A stretch of DNA of 64,000 bases from Microglena sp. YARC (GCA_022414725.1 CM039463.1:27366003-27430002); one strand, 5' to 3'; positions 30,810 through 41,046 are shown, counted from the first letter of the stretch. Translations and numbers: made by a program. Notes: generated from the sequence alone by a model not told the origin.

Positions 30810-32400
30810 GTGAAAAGGAGTTTAATAAGAGTCGAAAAAGAGTTGAAACAAAGTTAAAATAGATGAAAGAGAGTTGCACTAGGTGGGTGAGAGGTGAAAA
30901 AGGGGTGAATATGAGTTTAAATAGATGAAACAGAGTTGCACTAAAAGAAATAGGTTGAAAGGAGTTGAAAAGGAGGTGATGAAGAAGTGGAAATAGTTGA
31001 AAAAGGGGTGAAAAGAGGTGAAAGAAGAAGTGGAAACAGTTGAATAAGGGGTGAATAGAGGTGAAAGAAGAAGTGGAAAATAGTTGAAAAAGGGGTGAAT
31101 AGAGGTGAAAGAAGAAGTGGAAATAGTTGAAAAAGGGGTGAATAGAGGTGAAAGAAGAAGTGGAAACAGTTGAAAAAGGGGTGAATAGAGGTGAAAGAAG
31201 AAGTGGAAATAGTTGAAAAAGGGGTGAATAGAGGTGAAAGAAGAAGTGGAAATAGTTGAAAAAGGGGTGAATAGAGGTGAAAGAAGAAGTGGAAATAGTT
31301 TGAAAAGGGGTGAAAAGAGGTGAAAGAAGAAGTGGAAATAGTTGAAAAAGGGGTGAATAGAGGTGAAAGAAGAAGTGGAAATAGTTGAAAAAGGGGTGAA
31401 TAGAGGTGAAAGAAGAAGTGGAAATAGTTGAAAAAGGGGTGAATAGAGGTGAAAGAAGAAGTGGAAATAGTTGAAAAAGGGGTGAATAGAGGTGAAAGCA
31501 GAAGTGGAAATTGTTGAAAAAGGGGTGAAAAGAGGTGAAAGAAGAAGTGGAAATAGTTGAAAAAGGGGTGAATAGAGGTGAAAGAAGAAGTGGAAATAGT
31601 TGAAAAAAGGGTGAAAAGAGGTGAGAGAAGAAGTGTAAATAGTTGAAAAAAGGGTGAATAGAGGTGAAAGCAGAAGTGGAAATTGTTGAAAAGGGGTGAA
31701 AAGAGGTGAAAGAAGAAGTGGAAATAGTTGAAAAAGGGGTGAATAGAGGTGAAAGAAAAAGTGTAAATAGTTGAAAAAAGGGTGAAAAGAGGTGAGAGAA
31801 GAAGTGTAAATAGTTGAAAAAAGGGTGAAAAGAGGTGAGAGAAGAAGTGTCAATAGTTGAAAAAAGGGTGAAAAGAGGTGAGAGAAGAAGTGAAAATAGT
31901 TGGGAAAAGGTTGAAAGAGGTGAAAGAAGAGGCGAACATAGTTGAAAAAGGAATAAAAAGAGGTGAAAGATGAGGTAAAAATAGTTGAAACAAAAGGGTG
32001 AAAATGGGTGAAAGAAGAAGTGAAAATAGTTGGAAAAGGGTAGAAAGAGGTGAAAGAAGAGGTGAAGATAGTTGAAAAAGGAATAAAAAGAGGTGAAAGA
32101 AGAGGTAAAAATAGTTTTAACAAAAGGGTGAAAATAGGTGAAAGAGGAAGTGAAAATAGTTGGAAAAGGGTAGAAAGGGGTGAGAGAAGAGGTGAACATA
32201 GTTGAAAAAGAATAAAAAGAGGTGAAAGAAGAGGTGAAATTGTTAAAACAAAAGCGTGAAAATGGGTGAAAGAAGAAGTGAAAATAGTTGGGAAAGGGTA
32301 GAAAGAGGTGAAAGAAGAGGCAAACATGGTTGAAAAAGGAATAAAAGAGGTGAGAGAAGAGGTGAAAAAGAGTTGGAAAAGGGGTAAACAGAAGTGAAAT
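30810..32400. repeat. Purine-rich minisatellite, about 43-bp unit
   Basis: About 35 units contain GAAAGAAGAAGTGGAAATAG, TTGAAAAAGGGGTGAATAGA and GGT. The plus strand is strongly purine-biased over 1.6 kb. The unit diverges toward both ends. Long frames on the minus strand are artefacts. Confidence 0.95.
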
Positions 32401-32584
32401 ATGAGGTGAAAAAGTGTTGCGCTCAAACATTGCTGTCAGAACGTAAAAGCATAAGCACAAGCATAAGCACAAGCACAAGCGTAAGCGTAAGCGTTAGCAT
32501 AAGCAATGTATCCAATAGCCGAAGAAATAGAGTGAGATGCAACTTTACAAAATAAAATCTGATACAGAAGTAAAAAAGAAAATA

Positions 32585-33034
32585 GTAAGAATTGGCATCA
32601 GAGCTCACCTCTCGCTTCCAAATTCTTAGGACGTTTGTAGACAAGTTTAATGCGCAGAGTTCACAATTGCTGTCTGCTTTATCGCAAAAATAAAATCGTA
32701 AACAGAAGTTAAAAGACAAAACGTAAGAAGCAGCAGCAGAGCTCACCTCTCGCTTCCAAATTCTGAGGATGGTCTTTGTCAAGAAAACTGCCTCGAGTTC
32801 GCAATTAATGTCTGCTTTAATGTAAAAATACAATCTGAAACTTAAGTAAAAATACAAAAAAGAAAAAAAGAAGCAGCAGAGCTCACCGCTCGCTTCCAAA
32901 GTAGGACGTTCTCAGTCAGGTCCACTGCGCCGAATTCTATGCTTTAACGTACAATAAATTCTGAAACAGAAGTAAAAAGACAAAATCTAAAAAAGCAGCA
33001 TCAGAGCTCACCTCTCGCTTCCAAAGTTGGACGA
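32585..33034 (-). repeat. Donor-side copies of exon 7
   Basis: Four units (GAGCTCACC at 32601, 32739, 32879 and 33004; spacing 138, 140, 125 bp) hold, on the minus strand, AA(G)GCAGACA(G/A)CAATTG(T/C)GA, the KADxNCELxALxL part of exon 7, the WKRE end and the GTGAGC donor, plus about 60 bp of intron. They lack the first half of the exon and its acceptor. Confidence 0.92.
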
Positions 33035-33785
33035 TTCAGACGGTTGACTCAGATTCCTTACAGTTGCTTTTCATATTTCCAATACATCTAATTTACCCTT
33101 AAGGGTTGAGGAAATAAGCACATGCAGGCTTCATCATTGTCAGTACTTATATTTGCAAAAGTAGGGGGCCTGCTTGCTGGACATTGAGTCACTGCCCAAG
33201 AGGTCCAGCGATCTTTCAGATGGGGCCCCCATTGGTACAAGTGCTAGTAGACATATTTAAGGTGTATGCTGGGCCTTGTAAAGATTTAGCTTTGTGTGTG
33301 ATATTTCCCTTAATTAGGGGGTATATCACAACACTGGCTGGCTTTACTGGTCTTATCAGCTTTTACCATTAAATAAAATCAACTGCACTATCTAGCTTGT
33401 AAGTCCAGACTGTTCAGGTCTATCTTTGTGCTACTACCAATAGAGTCGCTACTGTCAAATAATAACAGAGTCACTTCCCCTGGGAGGCTCAGGTAGCTTC
33501 TGGAAGATATAACTCCTTGTGGGACAGAGGGATGGTGGTGGGAACTCGAAAAATTGGTTAAGATCAAGGCTTAGCAGCTTGGGGCACCAAGATTTTAGTG
33601 CCCCCAGTGACTGTGCACTTGATTAAATACCGGGCAGGACAGTACTGCTGGGAAAACACTGGCGGTGGTTACTCCTGGTTTTGCCCGGGGGTTTACGGGT
33701 ATTTGAAATATGAAGGCGTCCTGCGGAATCTTACGTCGCGCGTCCGAATACTCCATTTCACCCACTACTGTGTGGGAAATGCGGC
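33035..33785. other. Unassigned insertion in an exon-7 copy
   Basis: A unit of the exon-7 array stops after CCAAAGTTGGACG (33034) and resumes at TTTTAGACAAGTCTAATGCG (33784), so about 750 bp appear inserted. Both strands have short open frames (plus: 33184-33372 and 33595-33801; minus: 33595-33790) that look protein-like in places, but none is recognised and no terminal repeat is visible. Confidence 0.4.
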
Positions 33786-33898
33786 TTTTAGACAAGTCTA
33801 ATGCGCCGAGTTTGCAATTACTGTCTGCTACAATGTAAAAATAAATCTGACACAGAAATAAATAAATAAAAATACAAAAAAGAAAAAAATCAGCAACA
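33786..33898 (-). repeat. Truncated copy of exon 7 end
   Basis: This matches the KAD-x-NCELGALDL segment and intron sequence of the exon-7 units but has lost the WKRE end and donor at its left side. Confidence 0.8.
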
Positions 33899-33906
33899 GA
33901 GCTCAC

Positions 33907-34071
33907 CTCTCGCTTCCAAAGTAGGACGTTCTTAGTCAAATCTAATGCGCCCAGTTCGCAATTGTTGTCGGCTTTAACTCGAACCTTGCGCCGGCCTCCA
34001 ATTGACATGCAGAAGTAGGCGACGTCATCAACCACGGCTAAGCCCTTGATGAAAATCTTACCCCGTGGATC
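33907..34071 (-). CDS. Large gene, exon 7
   Basis: The exon is 165 bp (55 codons, phase 0 to phase 0), acceptor TTTTTAATTTCCAG, donor CGAGAG-GTGAGC. It starts DPRGKIFIKGLAVVDDVAYF and ends LDLTKNVLLWKRE (residues 290-344). The hydrophobic-small-Asp-Asp pattern GLAVVDDVAYF and the following ALDL...LLWKRE fit two strands of a beta-propeller blade. The 3' half is amplified downstream in five copies. Confidence 0.92.
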
Positions 34072-34189
34072 CTGGAAATTAAAAATTTAAATGTAAATTT
34101 AAAATGGAGATTTGGGGCTTGAATAAAAGCAGAAAAGACCTTCATGAAAATCTTGCTCCTTTAATCCTCAGGAGGCAGAGGTAATAAAG

Positions 34190-34420
34190 AACATGTTTGT
34201 GTTTGGTGTTTGTGTTTGGTGTTTGTGTTTGGTGTTTAGTGTTTGGCCCCAGGTGGTGCTTGGTGTTGGTGTTTGGTGTTTGTTTTTTTATGCTTGGTGT
34301 TTGGTGTTTGGCCCCAGGTGGTGTTTGGTGTTGGTGTTTGGTGTTTGGCCCCAGGTGGTGTTTGGTATTTGGTGTTGGTGTATGGTGTTTAACCCCATGT
34401 GGCCGGTTGGTGATTGGTGG
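34190..34420. repeat. GTGTTTG minisatellite
   Basis: GTTTGGTGTTTGTGTTTGGT-type sequence with four GGCCCCAGGTGGTG(C/T)TTGGT-like blocks. Confidence 0.9.
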
Positions 34421-34535
34421 TTGGCCCCAGTGCAAGCAAACGGGCAGGCCCCTTCAACCTCGCGCATCGTAATAAGGCGTACTATTCATTCATCGCATAT
34501 TTTTACATGTTTGTGAACTTCTTGCAGTTGAAATG
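34421..34535 (+). repeat. Dispersed CCCCCTCAACCTCACGCC repeat
   Basis: This copy reads GTGCAAGCAAACGGGCAGGC, CCCTTCAACCTCGCGCATCG and a TATTCATTCAT tail. Confidence 0.65.
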
Positions 34536-34539
34536 TTCA

Positions 34540-35740
34540 GACATCGAGTACGCACACCATGAACATCAAGTATCCTAAGAGGGCAGAGGTAATGAAGTAC
34601 ATGTTGTTGTACTTCTTGCACTTGGCAGGTTCGGGTACCCTAAGAAGGCAGAAGTACTTAAGTACATGTTGATGTACTTCTTGCACTCGGCATGTTCGGG
34701 TATCCTAAGGAGACTGAGATATTTAAGTCCATGCTGGTGTACTTCTTGCACTCGGCACGTTTGGGTACCCTAAGGTGGTAGAGGTTATAAAGTACATGTT
34801 GGTGTACATCTAGCACTTGGCAGTTCCGAGTATCCTAAGAAGGCATAGGTAATAAAGTACATGTTGGTGTACTTCTTGCAGTTTGGATTTCCTAAGAAGG
34901 CATAGGTAATACAGTACATGTTGGTGTACTTCTTGCACTTGGCAGTTTGGATTTCCTAAGAAGGCAGCGGTAATCAAGTACATGTTGGTGTACATCTTGC
35001 ACTTGGCTGGTTTAAGTATCTTAAGAAGGCATAGGTACTAAAGTACATGTTGGTGTACTTCTTGCACTTGGCAGTTTGGATTTCCTAAGAAGGCAGCGGT
35101 AATCAAGTACATGTTGGTGTACATCTTGCACTTGGCAGGTTTAAGTATCTTAAGAAGGCATAGGTACTAAAGTACATGTTGGTGTACTTCTTGCACTTGG
35201 CAGTTTGGATTTCCTAAGAAGGTAGCGGTAATCAAGTACATGTTGGTGTACATCTTGCACTTGGCAGGTTTAAGTATCTTAAGAAGGCATAGGTACTATA
35301 GTACATGTTGGTGTACTTCTTGCACTTGGCAGTTTGGATTTCCTAAGAAGGCTGAGGTAATCAAGTACATGTTGGTGTACATCTTGCCGTTGTTAGGTTC
35401 AGAAATGGAGTTGGTACATTTGGTGTACTTCTTGCACTTGGCAGTTTGGATTTCCTAAGAAGGCTGAGGTAATCAAGTACATGTTGGTGTACATCTTGCC
35501 ATTGTTAGGTTCAGAAATGGAGTAGGCACATTTGGTGTACTTCTTGCATTTGGCAAGTTTAGATAAGGAGTAGGTATATTTTTGTGTAATTCTTGGCCTT
35601 GGCAGGTTCAGGCATCGAATTGGCAAATTCCGGTGTACCTTTTTGTAGTTAGCAGGTTTAGATACGGAGTAGGTATATTTTGGTGTACTTGTTGGCCTTG
35701 GCAGGTTCAGGCATCGAAGATGCCTACATTTTTCTTCTTC
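34540..35740. repeat. Minisatellite with 60-130-bp units
   Basis: Units contain AAGTACATGTTGGTGTACTT, CTTGCACTTGGCAG and CCTAAGAAGGCA; units toward 35.7 kb are more diverged. Frames on the minus strand would give a 15-17-residue repeat such as KYTYSVSKPANYKK, but there is no independent support for coding. Confidence 0.92.
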
Positions 35741-35817
35741 TTCATGCTGTTCATACCATCCCCTTGACTCTGTCGAAGCCACAGGCACATTTGGAGGCAA
35801 ATAGGGCCAGGAAAATG

Positions 35818-35849
35818 TCGTCATCATCATCATCATCATTATCATCATC

Positions 35850-35910
<61 letters not shown>

Positions 35911-35955
35911 GTCATGATCATCATCATCATCATCACCATCATCGTCTTCCTTTCT
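35818..35955. repeat. ATC microsatellite
   Basis: About 40 ATC units with a few interruptions. Confidence 0.97.
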
Positions 35956-35997
35956 CGCTGAATCTTCGTGGTCAATGGTTTGCGCAAGGGTACCCAC

Positions 35998-36185
35998 TGG
36001 CATCGAACAAGTGGACAGGGTGCCACCCTGGCATCGAACAAGTGGACAGGGTGCCACCCTGGCATCGAACAAGTGGACAGGGTGCCACCCTGGCATCTAA
36101 CAAGTGGACAGGGTGCCACCCTGGCATCGAACAAGTGGACAGGGTGCCACCCTGGCATCGAACAAGTGGACAGGGTGCCAACCCT
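35998..36185. repeat. 31-bp minisatellite, six units
   Basis: The unit is GGCATCGAACAAGTGGACAG followed by GGTGCCACCCT; one unit has TCTAAC for TCGAAC. Confidence 0.97.
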
Positions 36186-36218
36186 TGAACTAGAGCTCAG
36201 GTGTAAGCAACCAACCAA

Positions 36219-36432
36219 AAAGTAATGATAACGCCTGGTAGGGCGTGGTATTAAGGGAACCCGTTGTACACGGGTAGAGAACGGTCTACCACCTCAACTG
36301 GACAAGCTACCATTGCAGTTGACAACGACCTGCAACGCTCAAGGTGACCGTAGTGGGAATTGAACCCCCGACCCTGCATCGTCAAAGCGATTTGGTGTAC
36401 CACTAAACCAATTTATATCACTGACACGGGCT
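36219..36432 (-). mobile_element. tRNA-derived SINE with 25-bp target duplication
   Basis: The flanks 36194-36218 and 36433-36457 (both starting AGCTCAGGTG) match at 22 of 25 positions. The element has the same body and tRNA-like head as the other copies; the B-box region reads GGGAATTGAACCCC on the plus strand. Confidence 0.9.
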
Positions 36433-36469
36433 AGCTCAGGTGCGAGCAACCGACCAACAAACAAAAAAC

Positions 36470-37057
36470 ACTAGTGTACCTTGTATAACATCTCCCAGAA
36501 GCCATTCAAACAAGCAAACAAACGCAAAATATCTAATTACCTCCCAGAAGCCTTTCAAACCAACCAACCAACTAACAAATAATGCATGATCACTTCCCAG
36601 CAGCCTTTCAAATCAACCATCCAACGGAAACATTACCTAATAACCTCCCAGCAGCCTTTCAAACAAACAAACAAACAAGCAAAAAAGCAAACAAACAAGG
36701 AAACAAAGAAACAAACAAACAAGCAAAAAAAAAAAACTAATAACCTGCCAGCAGCCTTTCAAACAACCAACAAAACCAAACAACCAAACAAACAAACCAA
36801 ACAAACAAACAAACAAACAAACAAACAAACAAACAAACAATACCTAATAACCTGCCAGCAGCCTTTCAAACAACCAAACAAACAAAACAAACAAACAAAA
36901 AAAACTAATTACCTTAATTGCAGATCACCTCCCAGCAGCGTTTCAAAACAAAATACTTATTATACAAAATACTTATTATAATAATAGAAAAAAATCACCT
37001 TGCAAATCACCTCCCAGCAGCCTTTCAAAATAAAGATTAATACTAATTAAAAAAACG
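36470..37057 (-). repeat. Donor-side copies of exon 6
   Basis: Eight units repeat, on the minus strand, TTTGAAAGGCTGCTGG(G/C)AGG and then T(G/T)AT or a GTAAT/GTGAT donor-like end, i.e. the KGCWEVI end of exon 6 and its donor. Spacers are (AAAC)n tracts. Confidence 0.9.
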
Positions 37058-37063
37058 AATTAC

Positions 37064-37246
37064 CTTGTAGATCACCTCCCAGCAGCCTTTCTTTGCATTG
37101 ACCTTGACCACTTCACTTGTTTGGCTGCTCAGAATGATGAAGTCACCTCTCCACTTTACCAGACCATGTGCCATTCTCCCAATACCACTCAGGTGAGCTG
37201 TCTCCACCATCGTGGGACCTGCCAGGTTCATCTTAACCAGCTGACT
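37064..37246 (-). CDS. Large gene, exon 6
   Basis: The exon is 183 bp (61 codons, phase 0 to phase 0), acceptor CACCCCCCTCCAG, donor TACAAG-GTAATT. It begins SQLVKMNLAGPTMVETAHLS and contains GIGRMAHGLVKWRGDFIILS, ending KKGCWEVIYK (residues 229-289). AHGLV-x-W-x-G-x-(F/I)-I-(I/V)-L is a propeller strand pair. Its 5' part is duplicated upstream and its 3' part is amplified downstream. Confidence 0.92.
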
Positions 37247-37950
37247 CTGGAGGGGGGTGAAGACAGGGGGGTGGTAGAGGGGCAAAGACAGGGAGGTGGT
37301 AGGGGGGTGAAGAAAGGGAGGTGGAGCTAGGCTTAACCAGACAATGGCCCATCCTCCCAATACCACTCAGGTGAGCTGTCTCCACCATCGTGGGACCTGC
37401 CAAGTTCAATTAACCAGCTGACTCTGGCGGGGGGTGAAGAAAGGGGGGTGGAGCTCGGCTTTACCAGACAATGGCCCATCCTCCCAATACCACGCAGGTT
37501 AGCTGTCACTGCCATCGTGGGACCTGCCAGGTTCATCTTAACCAGCTGATCCTGATACTTACAAGTCATTTATATTTGTAGTCGTCAATACATTGAATAC
37601 AAATAATGTCATACATGTATGACTGTTGTTACAATTTATAATAATTTATATAAGTAACTATTAATATATGAGTTGCCCTCACTTAGGTGAACCTATCTTC
37701 ACCATCTTGGAACCTGCCAGGTTCATGTTCACCAGCTGACTCTCAGTGATTGTTTTTTCATATCTGAAAGTGGGTATTTCCTAGCTTTATGGCTTTTAGG
37801 CCTCCTCCAGGGACATCGTTTTAGCGCTTTCTATAGCTTTTTGTAGCTTTTAGGGCCATTTAGCATTCTCCCAATACCACTCAGGTGAGCTGTCTCCACC
37901 TTCTTGGAACCTGTTAGGTTCATATTCACCAGCTGACTCTGGTGGGGGGT
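37247..37950 (-). repeat. Acceptor-side copies of exon 6, with MITE fragment
   Basis: Copies at about 37340-37425, 37470-37565 and partial ones near 37690-37740 and 37865-37945 repeat CAGCTGGTTAAGATGAACCT, GGCAGGTCCCACGATGG and part of GGTATTGGGAGGATGGGCCA. A left-half fragment of the CAGGGATTG MITE lies at 37746-37865 (CAGTGATTGTTTTTTC to GGGCCATTTA). Confidence 0.88.
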
Positions 37951-38044
37951 GAAGACAGGGAGGTGGAGGTGGACAGTCCTTCTCTGGAGGTGGGAGAGGC
38001 CGTGGTAGGGGGGTGAAGATAGGGAGGTGAGGTACAGGTCAACT

Positions 38045-38225
38045 AGGGAAAGGCTAAGTTAGTTCATATTAGACGTAGTGAATGAATAATATTCACAAAA
38101 TGTTAGTTAATATTAGACAGCCGAAATGTCTATTCTATCTCACCAGAATTTTGTTTCTTTTGGTGACACATTAATAATAGTATTTAATTTTAGCTTTTCA
38201 AAACATAATATTAGTAGCCGTCCCT
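38045..38225. mobile_element. MITE, AGGG(G/A)ACGGC family, diverged
   Basis: The start AGGGAAAGGCTAAGTTAGTT and the end ACATAATATTAGTAGCCGTC CCT show the family ends. The flanks give no clear duplication, so this is an older copy. Confidence 0.7.
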
Positions 38226-38263
38226 AGCTAAGACCATGTGCACCATTAGAATCACGACTTCAA

Positions 38264-38475
38264 CGTAGGGTCCGGCATATCATATGTAGGGAACGGAAAA
38301 TCATATGATGTTGACCAAAGACAAGTATGATATCATATGATATCATACAAAAGTCATATGATTTAATATCATATGATATGATGCCCCAGGCCAAAGTTAC
38401 CTGGTCAGACCGCCGGCATCATATGATATCATACAATGACATGATATCATATGATATCAGATTGCCGATCCCTAA
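38264..38475. mobile_element. CATATGAT MITE cluster
   Basis: Several nested or tandem pieces start AGGGTCCGGC or AGGGAACGG and end TGCCGATCCCT, with many ATCATATGAT palindromes. The order suggests insertion of one copy into another. The segment 38475-38715 holds only AT-rich sequence. Confidence 0.75.
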
Positions 38476-38718
38476 TCATATGATGTTGATCAAAGGCCTT
38501 TCTGTAAGTTTCTCTTGAGGTCTCAGAAGCTGTGAAGAACTGACTTGGATTTTCTGAAATACAATTTCCTTAAAATCATTTCATTATTGTGCATAATTGT
38601 TATTTATTATTTATTTATTAGTATTCATTATATATTATGAGGTAGTATCCATTATTTATTAGTATTTATTATTTATTAGTATTCGTTAATTATTTATTAG
38701 AATACGTTCCCTACTCAC

Positions 38719-38817
38719 AACTCCATTGTTGTGCAGAATTCCCCACAGCTCATCAGCAGTCATGGGCGATATCGTGTTCAAATGGTTATATTGAGTAAAC
38801 ATCTTGTCTTGACGCAC
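38719..38817 (-). CDS. Large gene, exon 5
   Basis: The exon is 99 bp (33 codons, phase 0 to phase 0), acceptor CCGCAATGCAG, donor GGAGTT-GTGAGT. It reads VRQDKMFTQYNHLNTISPMT and ADELWGILHNNGV (residues 196-228). ADELWGILHN has the hydrophobic alternation of a propeller strand. A broken copy of its first half is at 39058-39095. Confidence 0.92.
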
Positions 38818-38875
38818 CTGCATTGCGGGTTGGTGAGATGACATAGTGGGAGAGTGAGATGACATGGTTATTTTT

Positions 38876-39048
38876 AGGGGACGGCTATGTTATATAATAT
38901 TAGTGAATAAACAATATTATATAATATTAGTCGGACGAGCCGTCTCACCATAATTTATAATTCATTTGAAAAACTAATATTATTGCGACACTATAATAAT
39001 ATTACTTAATATTAGTTTTTCAAACACTAACATTAGTTGCCGTTCCCT
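38876..39048. mobile_element. MITE, AGGG(G/A)ACGGC family
   Basis: It runs from AGGGGACGGCTATG to GTTGCCGTTCCCT. Flanks GGTTATTTTT and AGTTATTTGG agree at 7 of 10. It lies between exon 5 and the broken exon-5 copy. Confidence 0.85.
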
Positions 39049-39057
39049 AGTTATTTG

Positions 39058-39095
39058 GTGTGAACATCTTATCTAATCCTGCAGCAGAGGTTCGC
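39058..39095 (-). pseudogene. Partial duplicate of exon 5
   Basis: On the minus strand CTGCTGCAG is followed by GATTAGATAAGATGTTCACA CC, matching the acceptor and the QDKMFTQ part of exon 5. The copy ends at the MITE flank. Confidence 0.7.
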
Positions 39096-39104
39096 ACACA
39101 CATG

Positions 39105-39200
39105 CATGGGGTTGGGCATATCATATGATTTTGGCCAAAGGTGAGGATGACATCATATGATATCATACAAATTGCATCGTATGATATAGTATTTAAATGG
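39105..39200. mobile_element. CATATGAT MITE, diverged
   Basis: GGGTTGGGCATATCATATGA and ATCATATGATATCATACAAA are seen; the right end is not clear. Confidence 0.55.
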
Positions 39201-39254
39201 TAACTATTTTCTCTTTGCTGCATTGCCTCAATTACTTGTGTCCTGTGATGAACT

Positions 39255-39640
39255 TCCCCCTTGCCCTTGAGGACGACACTATCCTCACCATCCCACCCAC
39301 ATCCATCCTGAAAATTGGTAGATACCTGCACGTGCACCTGTCCGTACCCCCCCCCTCCCCCTTTCCCTACAGGACAACACTATCCTCACCATCCCACCCA
39401 CATCCATCCTGAAAATTGGTAGATACCTGCACGTGCATCTGTCCGTACCCCCCCCCCCTCCCCCCTTTCCCTACAGGACAACACTATCCTCACCATCCCA
39501 CCCACATCCATCCTGCAAATTGGTAGATACCTGCACGTGCATCTGTCCGTACCCCCCCTCCCCCCATTCCCTACAGGACAACACTATCCTCACCATCCCA
39601 CCCACATCCATTCCGGAAATTGGTAGATACCTGCACGTGC
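39255..39640. repeat. About 116-bp tandem repeat, four units
   Basis: Units contain ACTATCCTCACCATCCCACC, CACATCCAT(C/T)C and GGTAGATACCTGCACGTGC with a C-rich spacer (CCCCCTTTCCCTACAG). On the plus strand each unit looks like an acceptor plus exon-like bases, but the large gene on the minus strand needs no exon here. A plus-strand frame at 39645-39790 (YDNYNVNIVCTDPNKTLQ, then GTAACC) may be related. Confidence 0.8.
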
Positions 39641-39835
39641 TTTCTTTGCTGCATTGCCTCATTGCTTGTACCATGTGATATTGAGGATGGTTGGAAGACC
39701 TCCCGGATGTTGTGGAGCGGCCTTGTCTTGGGTCAACTATGGCCTGTCTATGACAATTACAATGTAAATATTGTATGCACTGACCCGAACAAAACATTGC
39801 AGGTAACCACTCTTCACTACTTGTGTTGAGTACTA

Positions 39836-40020
39836 ATAACTTCCTTCAATAAAAGTACTAAACTAACTTCCTTCAATAAAAGTACTAACTAACTTCCTTC
39901 AATAAAAGTACTAACTAACTTCCTTCAATAAAAGTACTAACTAACTTCCTTCAACAAAAGTACTAACTAACTTCCTTCAATAAAAGTACTAACTAACTTC
40001 CTTCAAAAATAGTATTAAGT
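39836..40020. repeat. 26-bp minisatellite
   Basis: Seven units of ACTAACTTCCTTCAATAAAA and GTACTA. Confidence 0.95.
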
Positions 40021-40059
40021 ACCCTTCACAAAAACAAAGATTCATAAAACAACTTAGTG

Positions 40060-40147
40060 GGTGGCCCCAGTGCAAGCAAACAGGATGGCCCCCTCAACCT
40101 CACGCCTTGTAATAAGGGGTATTATTTATTGATTTATTTATAAAATA
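40060..40147 (+). repeat. Dispersed CCCCCTCAACCTCACGCC repeat
   Basis: It reads GGCCCCAGTGCAAGCAAAC, CCCCCTCAACCTCACGCC, a short hairpin and a TTATTGATTTATTTATAAA tail. Confidence 0.7.
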
Positions 40148-40153
40148 ACTCAC

Positions 40154-40234
40154 AAAGTCCATGCTGGGAAAACGCAGCTCCAGTACACTTCCATTGTAGC
40201 AGTCAGTGATGTACACGTGGTTACCTATACGGGC
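40154..40234 (-). CDS. Large gene, exon 4
   Basis: The exon is 81 bp (27 codons, phase 0 to phase 0), acceptor CTGGTGTAG, donor GACTTT-GTGAGT. It reads ARIGNHVYITDCYNGSVLEL and RFPSMDF (residues 169-195). HVYITDCYNGSVLEL is close to the NHL/propeller pattern V-Y-V-(A/T)-D-x-x-N-x-x-(I/V). With exon 3 the junction gives VDTHDA-ARIGNHVYI. Confidence 0.92.
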
Positions 40235-40565
40235 CTACACCAGGAAAGTGATGTACAGTAAGTGATGTACACATGGTTACCTATACGGGCCCATACCAGG
40301 AAAGTGATGTACAGTAAGTGATGTACACATGGTTACCTATACGGGCCCATACCAGGAAAGTGATGTACATTAAGTGATGTACACATGGTTACCTATACGG
40401 GCCCATACCAGGAAAGTGATGTACAGTAGGTGATATACACATGGTTACCCATTTAGGCCTACACCAGGAAAGTGATGTACAGTCGGTGATGTACACATGG
40501 TTACCCATATGGGCCTACAACAGAAAAGTGATGTACAGTCAGTGATGTACACATGGTTACTCAAT
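40235..40565 (-). repeat. Acceptor-side copies of exon 4
   Basis: Six units of 58-66 bp repeat, on the minus strand, CACTTTCCTGGT(A/G)T(G/A)GG, CCCGTATAGGTAACCATGTG and TACATCAC. Each holds the acceptor region and about ten codons of exon 4; in most units the acceptor AG has become GG. Confidence 0.9.
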
Positions 40566-40629
40566 TTACTCAATTTGCGACGCGTTGCACACAAAAAAAC
40601 AGTGATGGCTTTATTGGTTTTTATTTGAA

Positions 40630-40980
40630 TTGATTATGCTACTGCCGAAGACGACTTTTAAAGCCTGGAGCCTTGTAACCAATTGCAAGTTAAATCTGAA
40701 ATGATATGAGTATATACCGTAGATTTTATGAGTTCTTATAGTACTTGTTAATAACCCATAATGGAGCTAGATGGAAGCTGCTACATATGGCCTCAAAAAT
40801 AATCATGGTAAAAAACATTACTGCCTAAGACAGCGAGCAGCCAAATTGCTGGCTGAAGCTATGTAACCAAGTTCAAGTTCAAGTTCAACCACCATGGAGA
40901 AGGCACTTGATCTCTTACTGCCCAAGACGGCGAGCAGCCAAATTGCTGGCTAAAGCTATGTAACCAAGTTCAAAAAACGT
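40630..40980 (+). repeat. Three copies of the dispersed GACAGCGAGCAGCC repeat
   Basis: ACTGCC(T/G)AAGAC, GCGAGCAGCCAAATTGCTGG, GCT(G/A)AAGCTATGTAACCAAG and a (GTTCAA)n tail. The GTTCAA tail and sense-strand orientation suggest a small retroelement. Confidence 0.65.
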
Positions 40981-41046
40981 TCAAGAATGCCCCCTCCCCA
41001 AAATAGTGAAGGTAGCCACAGCTAGGGTTGTTGTCTTCCAATGTTT

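Noticed and set aside
30802..32478. A 558-codon Phe/Ser/Leu-rich frame resembling a membrane protein
   Set aside because: It is the purine-rich minisatellite read on the complementary strand, with no start context and no conserved domain.
34540..35740. A repeat protein with YTYSVSKPANYKK units on the minus strand
   Set aside because: Frames change between units and the exon 6 to exon 7 join is in phase without it.
39255..39800. Plus-strand exons with repeated TACAG acceptors and YDNYNVNIVCTDPNKTLQ
   Set aside because: They would lie inside an intron of the minus-strand gene, and both strands of the unit look splice-like. Kept only as a repeat with a note.
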